Source of the DNA: Acidobacterium sp.
GTDB taxonomy: Bacteria; Acidobacteriota; Terriglobia; Terriglobales; Acidobacteriaceae
Direction of reading: 5' to 3'
Assembly: GCA_003167515.1 (NCBI GenBank)
Contig: PMSS01000310.1
Location: 2,039 to 35,411, forward strand
Length of the DNA: 33,373 bases
This document shows, one piece after another, positions 17,574 through 27,021 of the stretch; the first letter of the stretch is position 1; the number at the start of each line of letters is the position of its first letter. The notes below the pieces were generated by a model. It worked only from the letters and a program-made list of their open reading frames with translations, ran no database searches and was not told where the DNA came from. Made by a program: the position numbers and the translations under genes.

Positions 17574-18332
17574 TCAGCTCGCCGGCTTAACATGCACGAT
17601 CGTGCAGTTCACCTTGGCCGTGTTCGCAATGAAAGCCCCAATCCGAATATTGCTGTAGCTGCTGGTGGCATTCGCATTTGTTGGCCCGTTCAGCGTTACT
17701 CGGTATTGCGACAGGTCGGCTCCGTTCGCGTCGTCCTGCTCGCATTGCACTACCGCCGAAGTAAGCGCGACCGCCGAGTTGTTGGCCCACGTTGCCGTCG
17801 TCAGAACCAGAAACCCGTTCTCCGACTGCCAATGCGCGTTGAATGCCTGCTGGTTTACCAGCGCCGCATTCCCGCCTGACCCGGAACCGGCGGGCGGCGG
17901 CGCACTGGGCGCGCCAGGCTGAGAAGCCGGCTGGCTGGCAGCCGGAGGGTTCGACGCAGGAGTGCTCGCGCCCGGGTGCGACTTCGAGTAGTAGTAGTAA
18001 ACGAGCCCGGCGACAATCACGATGACGATGATCGTCCCCAGCATCGAATTGCGGTTCTGTGCGCCTGCCGGAGCCTGTCCCGGTGGCACAGCCACCACGA
18101 CCGGACCCTGCGCCGGTGCAACATACTGCGGCGGTGCGCTCGCGAATGTTTGAGTCGCTGGCTGAGGTGCGCTCGCGAATACCTGAGCCGCTGGCGGAGG
18201 AACGGGCGCGGCCGGCGGTGGTGAGCTCGGCGCCCCCGCTGCTGCCGTCTTCGCAGAAACGTCCGCTCCACACTGCGCGCAAAAGCGCTCTTTGCCCGTT
18301 AGAGTATTCCCACAATTGCTGCAAAATGCCAT
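17574..18332 (-). CDS. Zinc-ribbon membrane protein with FxLYD-like exported domain
   Basis: MAFCSNCGNTLTGKERFCAQCGADV (double CxxC), P/A-rich linker, single TM LGTIIVIVIVAGLVYYYY, C-terminal FLVLTTATWANNSAVALTSAVVQCEQ. Confidence 0.8.
   Translation of the reverse strand: MAFCSNCGNTLTGKERFCAQCGADVSAKTAAAGAPSSPPPAAPVPPPAAQVFASAPQPATQTFASAPPQYVAPAQGPVVVAVPPGQAPAGAQNRNSMLGTIIVIVIVAGLVYYYYSKSHPGASTPASNPPAASQPASQPGAPSAPPPAGSGSGGNAALVNQQAFNAHWQSENGFLVLTTATWANNSAVALTSAVVQCEQDDANGADLSQYRVTLNGPTNANATSSYSNIRIGAFIANTAKVNCTIVHVKPAS
18133..18198. repeat. Two tandem 33-bp imperfect coding repeats (11 aa unit, e.g. FASAPQPATQ) in the zinc-ribbon protein linker
   Basis: GGTGCGCTCGCGAAT...GAGTCGCTGGC at 18133 repeated at 18166. 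Confidence 0.6.
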
Positions 18333-18399
18333 GGACGATCCTCTCCCTCGAGAAAACGGATGAACTACCCCGCCTTTGCGGCGGAAGTTTGCGGCGCAA

Positions 18400-19698
18400 C
18401 TATGTAACCGCGCTGCCTGCGGGCTGCATCGAAGCCTCAACCCTCTGCAAGGTCCCCTGCAGATCCTGCTTCTGCTCTTCCTTCACCTGCCGCAGCCCCT
18501 GCTGCACCAGACCAAACACAACGTACCAGCTAACCACGGCCGACAGAATATAGTTCCCGCCGAAAGGAAGCTGCAACTGAGCGGGCAGATCCCAGATCGT
18601 GTGCAATACCACTGGAATCATGAACGCCTTCAGGAACCGCGAATCCATCAGCATCGATGGACTCGTCGGCAACGCCCCTTTGACGCGCCAGAACGCCCCG
18701 GCCGCGATCGCCGTCCACGCCACATGCCCCCAGGGCGTCAGCAGCGCGCGCGTCCGCAGCACTTGCAGCATCAGGATGATGCCCGCTTTGAGGTTCGCAC
18801 CAGCCAGCAGCCCCTGATTCAACGCGTATCCGGAAGTCTCAAACGCCGCGAATCCCGCGCCCACCGTCGCTCCGAAAAGCAATCCGTTCAGGATGTACTT
18901 GTACCGCACCTCGCGCACCACAATCACGACGGTCAGCAGCTTGGCGACTTCTTCGACGATTCCGGCCGCTGTGTCTCCCAGCGAACCCAGAACCGGCAAC
19001 GTATATCCGATCAGCGCGAAGACCAGCGAAACGACCGCGCCAAACAGAAACAGCGTCGCGAGCCTGTGTAGCGAGACGTTCCGCGGGCTGTTCATCTCAA
19101 AGAAAAACGTCAGCGTCGTCAGCGGAACGGCGAACGCTCCGAGGATCATCACCGCTGGAACCAGGTTTCCCGCATCCGACAAATGCAGCAGTGTGAACGT
19201 GAAGACCAGATACGAGATGACCATCGTCGCCAGCACGCGGAAGAAGAGCCACGGCTTCGGCCAGCCCGCCTGCACCAGATCGATCGGAGGCGTGGTTTTC
19301 CTCGTTCCCACCGCAAGGTAGTCTTCCACGTCCTCGGTGCTGCGCTTCTTGAAGACATCCGAGAACATCTCCTTCAGGCTGAACCCTTCCAGCTGTTCAG
19401 TGGAAGCCAGTTTCTGCAGCCTGCCCTGCAGGTTGCGCAGCAGATTTAACTGCTGAATGGTGTGCGGCTGCGCTGCTGGATGGGCTGCGACGTAATACAC
19501 CTGCTGCGGGGCTCCTGGTACCTGCGGTGGAACCGGATAAACCGGCTGCGGAACATACTGGACCATGGGCTGAGCAGAGGCTGGCTGTTGCGGGGTGGGA
19601 CCGGTCGCAGCCCCTTCAGGACGCGTTACCGCCGTCCCGCATTGCATACAAAACTTATTTTGCGGTGGAACCAGGGAGCCACATTGAACGCAGTACAC
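18400..19698 (-). CDS. Zinc-ribbon / PrsW-family intramembrane metalloprotease
   Basis: Probable GTG start at 19698 after GGAGAA; VYCVQCGSLVPPQNKFCMQCGTAV; polytopic region with GIVEEVAKLL, GFAAFETSGY and HTIWD typical of PrsW. Confidence 0.85.
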   Translation of the reverse strand: MYCVQCGSLVPPQNKFCMQCGTAVTRPEGAATGPTPQQPASAQPMVQYVPQPVYPVPPQVPGAPQQVYYVAAHPAAQPHTIQQLNLLRNLQGRLQKLASTEQLEGFSLKEMFSDVFKKRSTEDVEDYLAVGTRKTTPPIDLVQAGWPKPWLFFRVLATMVISYLVFTFTLLHLSDAGNLVPAVMILGAFAVPLTTLTFFFEMNSPRNVSLHRLATLFLFGAVVSLVFALIGYTLPVLGSLGDTAAGIVEEVAKLLTVVIVVREVRYKYILNGLLFGATVGAGFAAFETSGYALNQGLLAGANLKAGIILMLQVLRTRALLTPWGHVAWTAIAAGAFWRVKGALPTSPSMLMDSRFLKAFMIPVVLHTIWDLPAQLQLPFGGNYILSAVVSWYVVFGLVQQGLRQVKEEQKQDLQGTLQRVEASMQPAGSAVT

Positions 19699-19797
19699 CG
19701 GAAATTCTCCGTCAGGAAAAGGCTGGGGGGATTGGTATAGGAACGTAGCATGGAGCGCTTTTCGAAGTAAAGAAAAGATTGCGCGCTCGGGAAGTGG

Positions 19798-21465
19798 TTG
19801 GGGAACCTGCACTTGCCCCGTTCCGTACTAAGGACCGCACAGGCCCCGTACCAACGGCTGCGTAGTAAGATTCGATACCCACGAGGATTCCCCACGAACG
19901 CAGCGAAAGCCATCCCGTCGACGAGCCCCGAGCCCTCCCAGCCCCACACCGAACGCTGGTTCACCTCCGGCCCGGCCATCGTGGCCGCCATCGCGATCCT
20001 GAAGCTCGCGCTCCAGCTCCATGCCGCGCCCCACTACGGCATCTTCCGCGACGAGATGTACTACCTCGCCTGTGGCCAGCACCTCGGCTGGGGTTACGTC
20101 GACCATCCGCCGGGGATGCCCTTCATCGCCTGGCTGGTCAGCCACACCCTCGGTACGTCTCTCATCGCATTGCGTCTGCTGCCGGCCCTCGCCGGAGCCG
20201 CGCTCGTCTGGCTCAGCGGCACGATGGCTCGCCAGATGGGTGGCGGCCGCACGGCCCAGGCCCTCGCCGCTCTCGCTGTCCTCGTAGCACCCATTTACAT
20301 GCTCCTGCAGCACTGGTTCACCATGAACGCCTTCGAGCCGCTCCTGTGGATGGTCTGCGCCTGGTGCGTCCTGCGCTACGTCGAGAGCGGCGACGCGCGC
20401 TGGTGGCTCTGGGTTGGCGTTCTCTGCGGCATCGGCCTCGAAATGAAGTACTCGGTCGTCCTCTTCGCTGCGGGGCTGATCGTCGGACTCGCCCTCACGC
20501 CCCATCGCCGTGTTCTCGCCTCAAAATGGTTCTGGCTCGGCTGTCTCGCCGCGTTTCTTATCTTCCTGCCGCATCTGGTGTGGCTCATCCACCACCACTT
20601 CCCTTTTCTTGAATACGAGCAGAACGTCCGCATGACCTCGCGCGATGTGCGCCGCGCCCCGCTGGCCTTTCTGCTCGACCAGGCCAACATCCTCAATCCC
20701 GTCTCGGCTCTCCTGGGGGTCGGCGGACTGGTGTGGCTGTTTACACGCGCCGGCGCACCCTACCGCATCCTCGCGTGGACCTTTCTGGTCGTCCTCGGCG
20801 CGTTGATGGTCACGCAGGGCAAGAACTACTACGTTGCGCCGGTTTATCCCATGATCTTCGCCGCCGGCGCAGTCGCCTTCACACAATGGATACGCAGCGC
20901 CTGGCTGCGCGGAGCCTACACGGCCCTGCTCGCCGCCTCCGGCATCCTCCTCGCGCCGCTGGCGATGCCGCTCCTGCGCCCGGAGACGTTTCTCCGCTAC
21001 GAACACGCGATCCACATCTCGACCCCGAAAGCAGAGAATCAGCGCACCGGACCGCTGCCGCAAATCTTCGCCGACGAGTTCGGCTGGGAAGACATGGTGC
21101 GCAAAACCGCAGCCGTCTACTGGAGTCTGCCGCCCACCGAACGAGCCCGCACCGCCATCTTCGCGAACTCCTGGGGCGAGGCCGCAGCCGTCGACTATTT
21201 CGGCCCGAAGTACGGCCTGCCCCGCGCCATCAGCGCGCATAATTCCTACTGGCTCTGGGGGCCGCGCGATACTGACGGCAGCACCGTCATCGTTCTCGGC
21301 AGCGACGGCAGCGGCGATCGCGAACATTTCCAGAGCGTCATCGACTCAGGTCAGAAAACCGACAACCCCTGGTCCCGCGAAGACGAACACTTCACGATAT
21401 GGCTCTGCCGCGGACTGCACTGGGATCTCCGCGCCGTCTGGCCGAAGATCAAACACTGGGGATGA
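19798..21465 (+). CDS. Glycosyltransferase family 39 (ArnT/PMT-like) membrane protein
   Basis: APHYGIFRDEMYYLACGQHLGWGYVDHPPGMPFIAWL signature, ~10 TM segments. Start uncertain. Confidence 0.9.
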   Translation: MGNLHLPRSVLRTAQAPYQRLRSKIRYPRGFPTNAAKAIPSTSPEPSQPHTERWFTSGPAIVAAIAILKLALQLHAAPHYGIFRDEMYYLACGQHLGWGYVDHPPGMPFIAWLVSHTLGTSLIALRLLPALAGAALVWLSGTMARQMGGGRTAQALAALAVLVAPIYMLLQHWFTMNAFEPLLWMVCAWCVLRYVESGDARWWLWVGVLCGIGLEMKYSVVLFAAGLIVGLALTPHRRVLASKWFWLGCLAAFLIFLPHLVWLIHHHFPFLEYEQNVRMTSRDVRRAPLAFLLDQANILNPVSALLGVGGLVWLFTRAGAPYRILAWTFLVVLGALMVTQGKNYYVAPVYPMIFAAGAVAFTQWIRSAWLRGAYTALLAASGILLAPLAMPLLRPETFLRYEHAIHISTPKAENQRTGPLPQIFADEFGWEDMVRKTAAVYWSLPPTERARTAIFANSWGEAAAVDYFGPKYGLPRAISAHNSYWLWGPRDTDGSTVIVLGSDGSGDREHFQSVIDSGQKTDNPWSREDEHFTIWLCRGLHWDLRAVWPKIKHWG

Positions 21466-21526
21466 ACGGTACACTTGGAAGAGCATACCGGTGGGCGAGA
21501 GAAGCTTCGGCTGCACGGGAGAGACG

Positions 21527-21730
21527 ATGGACAAGACCGTTCGCAAATTCGCCAGTCTGGAAGCGATGAAGGACGCGGAATACACGGAGTGGCAGGCGCT
21601 GTCCGCGCGGGCCCGGCTAAACGCCGCCGCAGAGCTTTCCGTCATGCAATATCAATGGAAGGAACCAACACGCGATGTTCAGTCAGGACTTCAAAGAACT
21701 CTTGTCCGCGTTCAACGAGCATCGCGTTAA
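21527..21730 (+). CDS. Small protein that commonly precedes a nucleotidyltransferase
   Basis: MDKTVRKFASLEAMKDAEYTEWQALSARARLNAAAELSVMQYQWK; overlaps the next ORF by 56 nt in another frame. Confidence 0.6.
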   Translation: MDKTVRKFASLEAMKDAEYTEWQALSARARLNAAAELSVMQYQWKEPTRDVQSGLQRTLVRVQRASR

Positions 21731-22176
21731 GTATCTCGTCGTGGGCGGGTACGCCGTAGCGGTTCACGCCCAGCCTCGAGCTACCAAGGACCTTGATCTC
21801 TTTATTCAGCCAGATCCGGAGAATGCAAAAGCTGTTTTTGCGGCGTTGGCCAGATTCGGAGCGCCGCTCGCGGGCGTGAAACCAGCGGACTTCATCGACC
21901 CCGACTCCTTTTTTCGCATCGGTGCCGCACCGCAGATGATCGAAATTCTCCCTCGGATTTCAGGCGTGAATTTCGATCAGGCATGGAAGCGTCGACGAAG
22001 TCACCGGCTTGAAGGTGTACTTCATATCGGCCGACGATTTTGTTGTAAACAAATTGGCTGCTGCCAGAGCTCAGGATATTGCCGATGCTGCGGCCGTTCA
22101 GCGCGCCACAGAGCTGAGGTCGCCTTCGAGGCAGGACGAACCAGCAGACCAGAGCGACAGCGCCTCACAATCCTGA
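21675..22176 (+). pseudogene. Minimal nucleotidyltransferase (MNT-like), frameshifted near 21990
   Basis: MFSQDFKELLSAFNEHRVKYLVVGGYAVAVHAQPRATKDLDLFI; after ...GVNFDQAWK the expected tail VDEVTGLKVYFISADDFVVNKLAAARAQDIADAAAVQ continues in another frame to TGA 22174-22176. Confidence 0.8.
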
Positions 22177-22195
22177 CTTTTCAGCGAATCCGCGC

Positions 22196-22612
22196 CTACA
22201 GCTTCTCCGGCTGAATCCCAATATTCTTCTCGCCGGCAGCCTTCTTCTCCCAGTATTTCCTGATCCACGCCTCGAAGGTCTTCCCCGCCGCATTGTCGCG
22301 CCCGGTAAAAGCCAGCGCAGCAATGTCGGAATAAGGAATGCTCAGCTTCGTCCGCTCTTCCGACGGCATCACCCGCACAACTGAATCCTGGAGAGTCGCG
22401 CCGGTGCGCCGGTCAAACACGTAGCCGTGAACCACGCGGCCATCTTTCAGCGTCAGTGTCACATCGCCGCGGTAATCGAACGCCTTCTCGAGCGCCTGCC
22501 GAACGTCATTCTCGCTCGCCAGCGACGGGATCCACCCCTCGAGCTGCTCGCGCGCACGCCCCTCCATCACCTCAACGCTGTTCGGATCCATGGCAGCCGG
22601 CCGGCCTGTCAT
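22196..22612 (-). CDS. Uncharacterised protein translationally coupled to hpnH (possible Sm-like/SH3-like beta-barrel)
   Basis: ATGA overlap with the hpnH stop; VTLTLKDGRVVHGYVFDRRTG...LSIPYSDIAALAFTGRD. Confidence 0.7.
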   Translation of the reverse strand: MTGRPAAMDPNSVEVMEGRAREQLEGWIPSLASENDVRQALEKAFDYRGDVTLTLKDGRVVHGYVFDRRTGATLQDSVVRVMPSEERTKLSIPYSDIAALAFTGRDNAAGKTFEAWIRKYWEKKAAGEKNIGIQPEKL

Positions 22613-23745
22613 ACCCGAGTTCCCTCTTCCACACGGACATGCGTCTCAATCTGGGCATTGATCTGAACCAAAGGATTGAAACTATGCACCGGCTTCACCG
22701 GATCATTGAGCAGATCGAGCGCGCCCTTATCCGGATAGAGCTTCGTCATCGCCTTCGCCGTCTCCCACAGCCCCTTCAGCGATCCAAACGTGTAGTTCAC
22801 CGCGGTGCCTTCGTAGCCGGAATGCACCATGCAGTTCGCGCACTTCGGATTGCCGCTCTCGGTCCCGTAGTTATCCCAGTTCGTCGACTCGATCAGCCCC
22901 TCAAACGTGTCCGCATACCCGTCCTGCAGCAGGTAGCAGGGCTTCTGCCAGCCAAAAATGCTGAACGTCGGCATCGCCCACGCCGTGCATTTGAAATCCC
23001 GCTTCCCCATGATGAATTCGAGGTAGAGATAATTCGCGTTGAACTTCCAGCTCTTCTTCCGGTTCGAAAGAATCGCACGGAAGAGCCGCCGCGAACGAGC
23101 ACGCCCCAGGAAATGCTTCTGATCCGGCGCCTTCTCGTACGTGTACCCCGGCGCCACCATCATCGCCTCCACACCTACATCCATCAGCTCGTCAAAATGC
23201 GCCCGCACCGAGTTGGGATCGGCCCCGTCGAACAGCGTCGTGTTCGTGGTTACGCGGAATCCACCCGCGATCGCCGCCTTGATCCCTTCCATCGCGATGT
23301 CGTACCCACCCTCGCGGCACACCGAGAAATCATGATGCTCGCGTTGGCCGTCCAGATGAACCGAAAACGACAGATATTTGCTCGGCTTAAACAGATGAAG
23401 TTTTTCTTTCAGAAGCAGCGCGTTCGTGCACATATAAACGTACTTTTTCCGCTCAACCAGCCCCGCCACAATCCTGTCGATCTGAGGATGCAGCAGCGGC
23501 TCTCCGCCCGGTATCGAAACCATTGGCGTGCCCGCTTCTTCGACCGCGCGGAAGCACTCCTCCGGCGTCAGCTCCTGCTTCAGAATGTGCGGCGGATACT
23601 GGATCTTGCCGCAGCCGGCGCAGGCCAGGTTGCAGCGGAAGAGCGGCTCCAGCATCGTGACCAGCGGAAAACGCTTCCGCCCCTTCAACTTCTGCGTCAG
23701 AACGTACGTTGCCACCGTCCACGCCTGTGATACAGGTACCGCCAT
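22609..23745 (-). CDS. hpnH: Adenosyl-hopene transferase HpnH (radical SAM)
   Basis: LEPLFRCNLACAGCGKIQYPPHILKQELTPEECFRAVEEAGTPMVSIPGGEPLLHPQI; radical SAM CxxxCxxC; full-length HpnH-like. Confidence 0.93.
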   Translation of the reverse strand: MAVPVSQAWTVATYVLTQKLKGRKRFPLVTMLEPLFRCNLACAGCGKIQYPPHILKQELTPEECFRAVEEAGTPMVSIPGGEPLLHPQIDRIVAGLVERKKYVYMCTNALLLKEKLHLFKPSKYLSFSVHLDGQREHHDFSVCREGGYDIAMEGIKAAIAGGFRVTTNTTLFDGADPNSVRAHFDELMDVGVEAMMVAPGYTYEKAPDQKHFLGRARSRRLFRAILSNRKKSWKFNANYLYLEFIMGKRDFKCTAWAMPTFSIFGWQKPCYLLQDGYADTFEGLIESTNWDNYGTESGNPKCANCMVHSGYEGTAVNYTFGSLKGLWETAKAMTKLYPDKGALDLLNDPVKPVHSFNPLVQINAQIETHVRVEEGTRV

Positions 23746-23778
23746 CAGGAACCCTTCCTCCGTCTCAAATTCGGGTGC

Positions 23779-23819
23779 CCCATCCTGGGCGCGCCCGTTT
23801 TTGGCGCTCGCAGGGTGGG
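23779..23819. repeat. REP-like hairpin between shc and hpnH
   Basis: CCCATCCTGGGCGCGCC - CGTTTTT - GGCGCTCGCAGGGTGGG: 17-position stem with 2 mismatches and one T-G wobble, 7-nt loop; no U-tract in the transcript. Confidence 0.75.
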
Positions 23820-23843
23820 TGTTTCCCCAGCTTCAGTGCTTTG

Positions 23844-25934
23844 TTACGCCTCAGCCTTCTCCAGCGCCCGTTTGTAATCCGTCAGCGCCAGCAGCGGAAA
23901 ATAATCTCGATACAACGGATACGCCAGATAAAACACCCGTGGAAACCCAGTTCCGGTATAGATCGCCTGCCGTGTCTTGCCCTGCCCAAGACTCTCGTCC
24001 CAGGACCCGTGTCCCTGCTCATCCACTTGCTGCCTGGCCAATAGCCATTTGATGCCCTTCGCTACCGAGTCGCTTCTCTTGTCGCCGGCCGCCAGCAGCC
24101 CCAGAATCCCCCACGCTGTTTGCGAAGGCGTGCTTGCCCCTATACCGCGTGTCACCGGATCATCGTAGCTGTTGCAGCTCTCGCCCCATCCGCCATCGGC
24201 ATTCTGCACCATGCGGATCCACTCCGCCGCCTGCTGAATCTCCGGCTCGTGGTTCCACACCCCAATCGTCTCAAGCCCGCGCAGCACCAGAAACGTGCCG
24301 TACAGATAGTTCACGCCCCAGCGCCCGAACCAGCTGCCGTCCGCTTCCTGCTCGGAGTAGATGAACTTAATCGCCTTCTCCACGCGCCGGTCCTTGCGCG
24401 TGTAGCCGTACGTCGCCAGCATCTCGAGGATGCGTCCCGTGATGTCCACCGTCGGCGGATCCAGCATCGCGTTATGGTCCGCGAACGGAATGTGCTGGAA
24501 GATCATCTTCGTGTTGTCTTTGTCGAAGCTCGCCCAGCCACCGTTGCGGCACTGCATCGCGAAAACCCACTCGATGGCGCGCTGGCACACATCGTACTGA
24601 TAGCGTTCCCGCGGATTATCGACCTTGTTCAGCGCCAGAAGAACCTGCCCGGTATCATCGACATCCGGGTAAAACTCATTGTCAAACTCGAAGTACCATC
24701 CCCCCGGCGCCGCTCGCCGATTCTTCACGCTCCAGTCGCCCTTGTGGCGTACTTCCTTCGACAACATCCAGTCAGCCGCCTTCAGCAGCCGCGGATCCCT
24801 GCGATCGACCCCCGCCTCGCCCAGCGTGTAAACCGCCTGCGCCGTGTCCCACACCGGCGACATACACGGCTGCATCCGGAACGTCGCCTCCGGATAGTCC
24901 TTCGTCCCCCCCGGCTCATCGATGCCCAGCTTCTCAAACTCGTCCATCGCCCGAATCACCTGCGGATCGTCCAGCGAATACCCCAGGCACCGCAGCGCAA
25001 TAATCGAGTTCAGAATGGCCGGATAGATCGCGCCCAAACCATCGGACATCTCCAGCCGCTCCAGCATCCACTTCTGCGCCTTCTTCAGCGCCATCGAACG
25101 CAGCGGCCGAATGTGAATTCTCTCGAACCAGTGGATTATCCGGTCGAGGAAGATGAAGAAATTCCGCCAGCTGACCCTATGGGTCTTATCCCACTTCAAC
25201 CGCAGATCGGCGTTCTCGCGCCCACCCACAAATAATTCGCTGATCCCATGCTCCGGCGGAATCCTCTTGTACGGCTTCTTCGCATAAGCAATCGAGAGCG
25301 GAACCAGAATCGCCCGCGACCACGAAGAAATTTCGTAGATGTTGAACCAGAACCAGTTCGGAAACAGCACAATCTCCGGCGGGATCGCCGGCACCGAGTT
25401 GTACTCGTACTGCCCAAGCGAGCAGAGATAAATCTTCGTGAAGGTGTTGCACTCCGTCACGCCGCCATGCGCCAGGATCCACTCCCGCGTCTGCGTCAGA
25501 ATCGGATCGTCAGCCGGCCACCCCATCAACTTGCACGCGAAGTAGCACTTCACCGAAAGACTGATGTTCCCCGGCCCGCCCGGATAGAGCGACCAGCTTC
25601 CGTCCTCGTTCCGGTAGCGCATAATCTCCGTCAGCGCTCGCCGCATCTTCCCTTCATCGCCCGTGCCCAGCAGCACGTGCAGGAAGATATAGTCGGCCTC
25701 GAGCATCGAGTCGCCCTCGAGTTCCCCGCTCCAGTAGCCTTCCGGATGTTGCCGCGCCAGCATCGATTCCCGCGCGCGCTCAATCGCCAGCGCAACCTCT
25801 TCGGGCGCGGCGTCGATCCGCCCAAATTTCACACTGCTGGAAATCGGCCGAACCTCGGCAACTTTGGGAGCGCTGCCCGCACTTCCCGAAGGAGCGGTGC
25901 CTCTGGGCCGGACGGTTTCAAATGGTGTACTCAT
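23844..25934 (-). CDS. shc: Squalene-hopene cyclase
   Basis: MSTPFETVRPRG...; catalytic DVDD (PDVDDTGQVLLAL); multiple QW motifs (e.g. QEADGSWFGRWGVNYLYGTF, QNADGGWGES). Confidence 0.96.
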   Translation of the reverse strand: MSTPFETVRPRGTAPSGSAGSAPKVAEVRPISSSVKFGRIDAAPEEVALAIERARESMLARQHPEGYWSGELEGDSMLEADYIFLHVLLGTGDEGKMRRALTEIMRYRNEDGSWSLYPGGPGNISLSVKCYFACKLMGWPADDPILTQTREWILAHGGVTECNTFTKIYLCSLGQYEYNSVPAIPPEIVLFPNWFWFNIYEISSWSRAILVPLSIAYAKKPYKRIPPEHGISELFVGGRENADLRLKWDKTHRVSWRNFFIFLDRIIHWFERIHIRPLRSMALKKAQKWMLERLEMSDGLGAIYPAILNSIIALRCLGYSLDDPQVIRAMDEFEKLGIDEPGGTKDYPEATFRMQPCMSPVWDTAQAVYTLGEAGVDRRDPRLLKAADWMLSKEVRHKGDWSVKNRRAAPGGWYFEFDNEFYPDVDDTGQVLLALNKVDNPRERYQYDVCQRAIEWVFAMQCRNGGWASFDKDNTKMIFQHIPFADHNAMLDPPTVDITGRILEMLATYGYTRKDRRVEKAIKFIYSEQEADGSWFGRWGVNYLYGTFLVLRGLETIGVWNHEPEIQQAAEWIRMVQNADGGWGESCNSYDDPVTRGIGASTPSQTAWGILGLLAAGDKRSDSVAKGIKWLLARQQVDEQGHGSWDESLGQGKTRQAIYTGTGFPRVFYLAYPLYRDYFPLLALTDYKRALEKAEA

Positions 25935-25998
25935 GCCGTTTGAGAAAACCAGTTCCCCCCTGAATGTTCTTTGCTGTACTGATGCCCGCGCTGTCCGC

Positions 25999-27021
25999 TT
26001 AGACCCGGGCAGTTGCCGGCGGGGCAGACCGGATCGCCTGTACGATCTCCGGAGGAAGCCCGAACCGGACGTTTTCCGGCATGACCTCAACTTCCTCGAC
26101 CGTCCCAAAGCCGTTGTGCTTCAGGTACCCGATGACACCCTCGACCAGAATCTCCGGCGCCGAAGCCCCCGCCGTCACCGCCACGTTACGGACGCCCAGC
26201 AGCCACTCAGGATCGATCGCCTCGGCGTTGTCGATCAGATAGCCCTGCGTTCCCAGGTTCCGCGAGACCTCCACCAGGCGGTTCGAGTTCGAGCTGTTGT
26301 TCGAACCCACTACCAGTACCAGATCGGCGCTGTGAGCCACGTTCTTCACTGCAACTTGCCGATTCTCCGTCGCATAGCAAATGTCCTGCGAATGCGGCCC
26401 GACAATCTTCGGAAACTTCAGCTTCAGCGCCTGAATAATGTCGTGCGACTCGTCGAGCGACAACGTGGTCTGCGTCAGATACGCCACGTGCTCAGGGTCC
26501 GGCACATCGAGCGTCCGCACCTCTGCAACGCTCGATACCACCTGCGTCACGTTCGGCGCCTCACCCAGCGTGCCCTCAATCTCATCGTGATCGCGATGCC
26601 CAATCAGCACCAGCGAATACCCCTGCTGCGCAAACTTCACCGCCTCCACGTGGACCTTGGTCACCAGCGGGCAGGTCGCGTCGATCACCTTCAGCTTCCG
26701 TTCTTTCGACTGCTCGCGAACCGCCGGCGAAACGCCATGCGCCGAGTAGATCACCCGAGCTCCTTCAGGAACCTGGTGAATATCGTCGACAAAAATAGCG
26801 CCCTTTTCCGCCAGCTCATTCACCACAAAGCGGTTATGGACGATCTCCTTGCGGACATAAATCGGCGCGCCAAAGGTCTCAAGCGCAATGCGCACAATGT
26901 CGATCGCCCGCACCACACCCGCGCAAAACCCGCGTGGTTTGAGCAGGAGAACGCGTTTTTCCTCAGGCTTCGACGCCGAATGCCGGGGTGCGACTGGGGT
27001 CGCTGTAGTAATAGCACTCAC
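25999..27021 (-). CDS. ispH: 4-hydroxy-3-methylbut-2-enyl diphosphate reductase
   Basis: VLLLKPRGFCAGVVRAIDIV..., DATCPLVTKVHVEA, ICYATENRQ, VGSNNSSNSNRLVEV; GTG 27021 chosen as probable start (the track ORF extends to 27150). Confidence 0.93.
   Translation of the reverse strand: MSAITTATPVAPRHSASKPEEKRVLLLKPRGFCAGVVRAIDIVRIALETFGAPIYVRKEIVHNRFVVNELAEKGAIFVDDIHQVPEGARVIYSAHGVSPAVREQSKERKLKVIDATCPLVTKVHVEAVKFAQQGYSLVLIGHRDHDEIEGTLGEAPNVTQVVSSVAEVRTLDVPDPEHVAYLTQTTLSLDESHDIIQALKLKFPKIVGPHSQDICYATENRQVAVKNVAHSADLVLVVGSNNSSNSNRLVEVSRNLGTQGYLIDNAEAIDPEWLLGVRNVAVTAGASAPEILVEGVIGYLKHNGFGTVEEVEVMPENVRFGLPPEIVQAIRSAPPATARV

Noticed and set aside
18133-18198. Possible CRISPR-like direct repeats
   Set aside because: Only two units with no spacers; they are coding repeats in a proline/alanine-rich linker.
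24120-25235. 371-aa plus-strand ORF opposite shc
   Set aside because: Antisense shadow of a clear squalene-hopene cyclase; Arg/Pro/His-rich composition typical of high-GC shadow ORFs.
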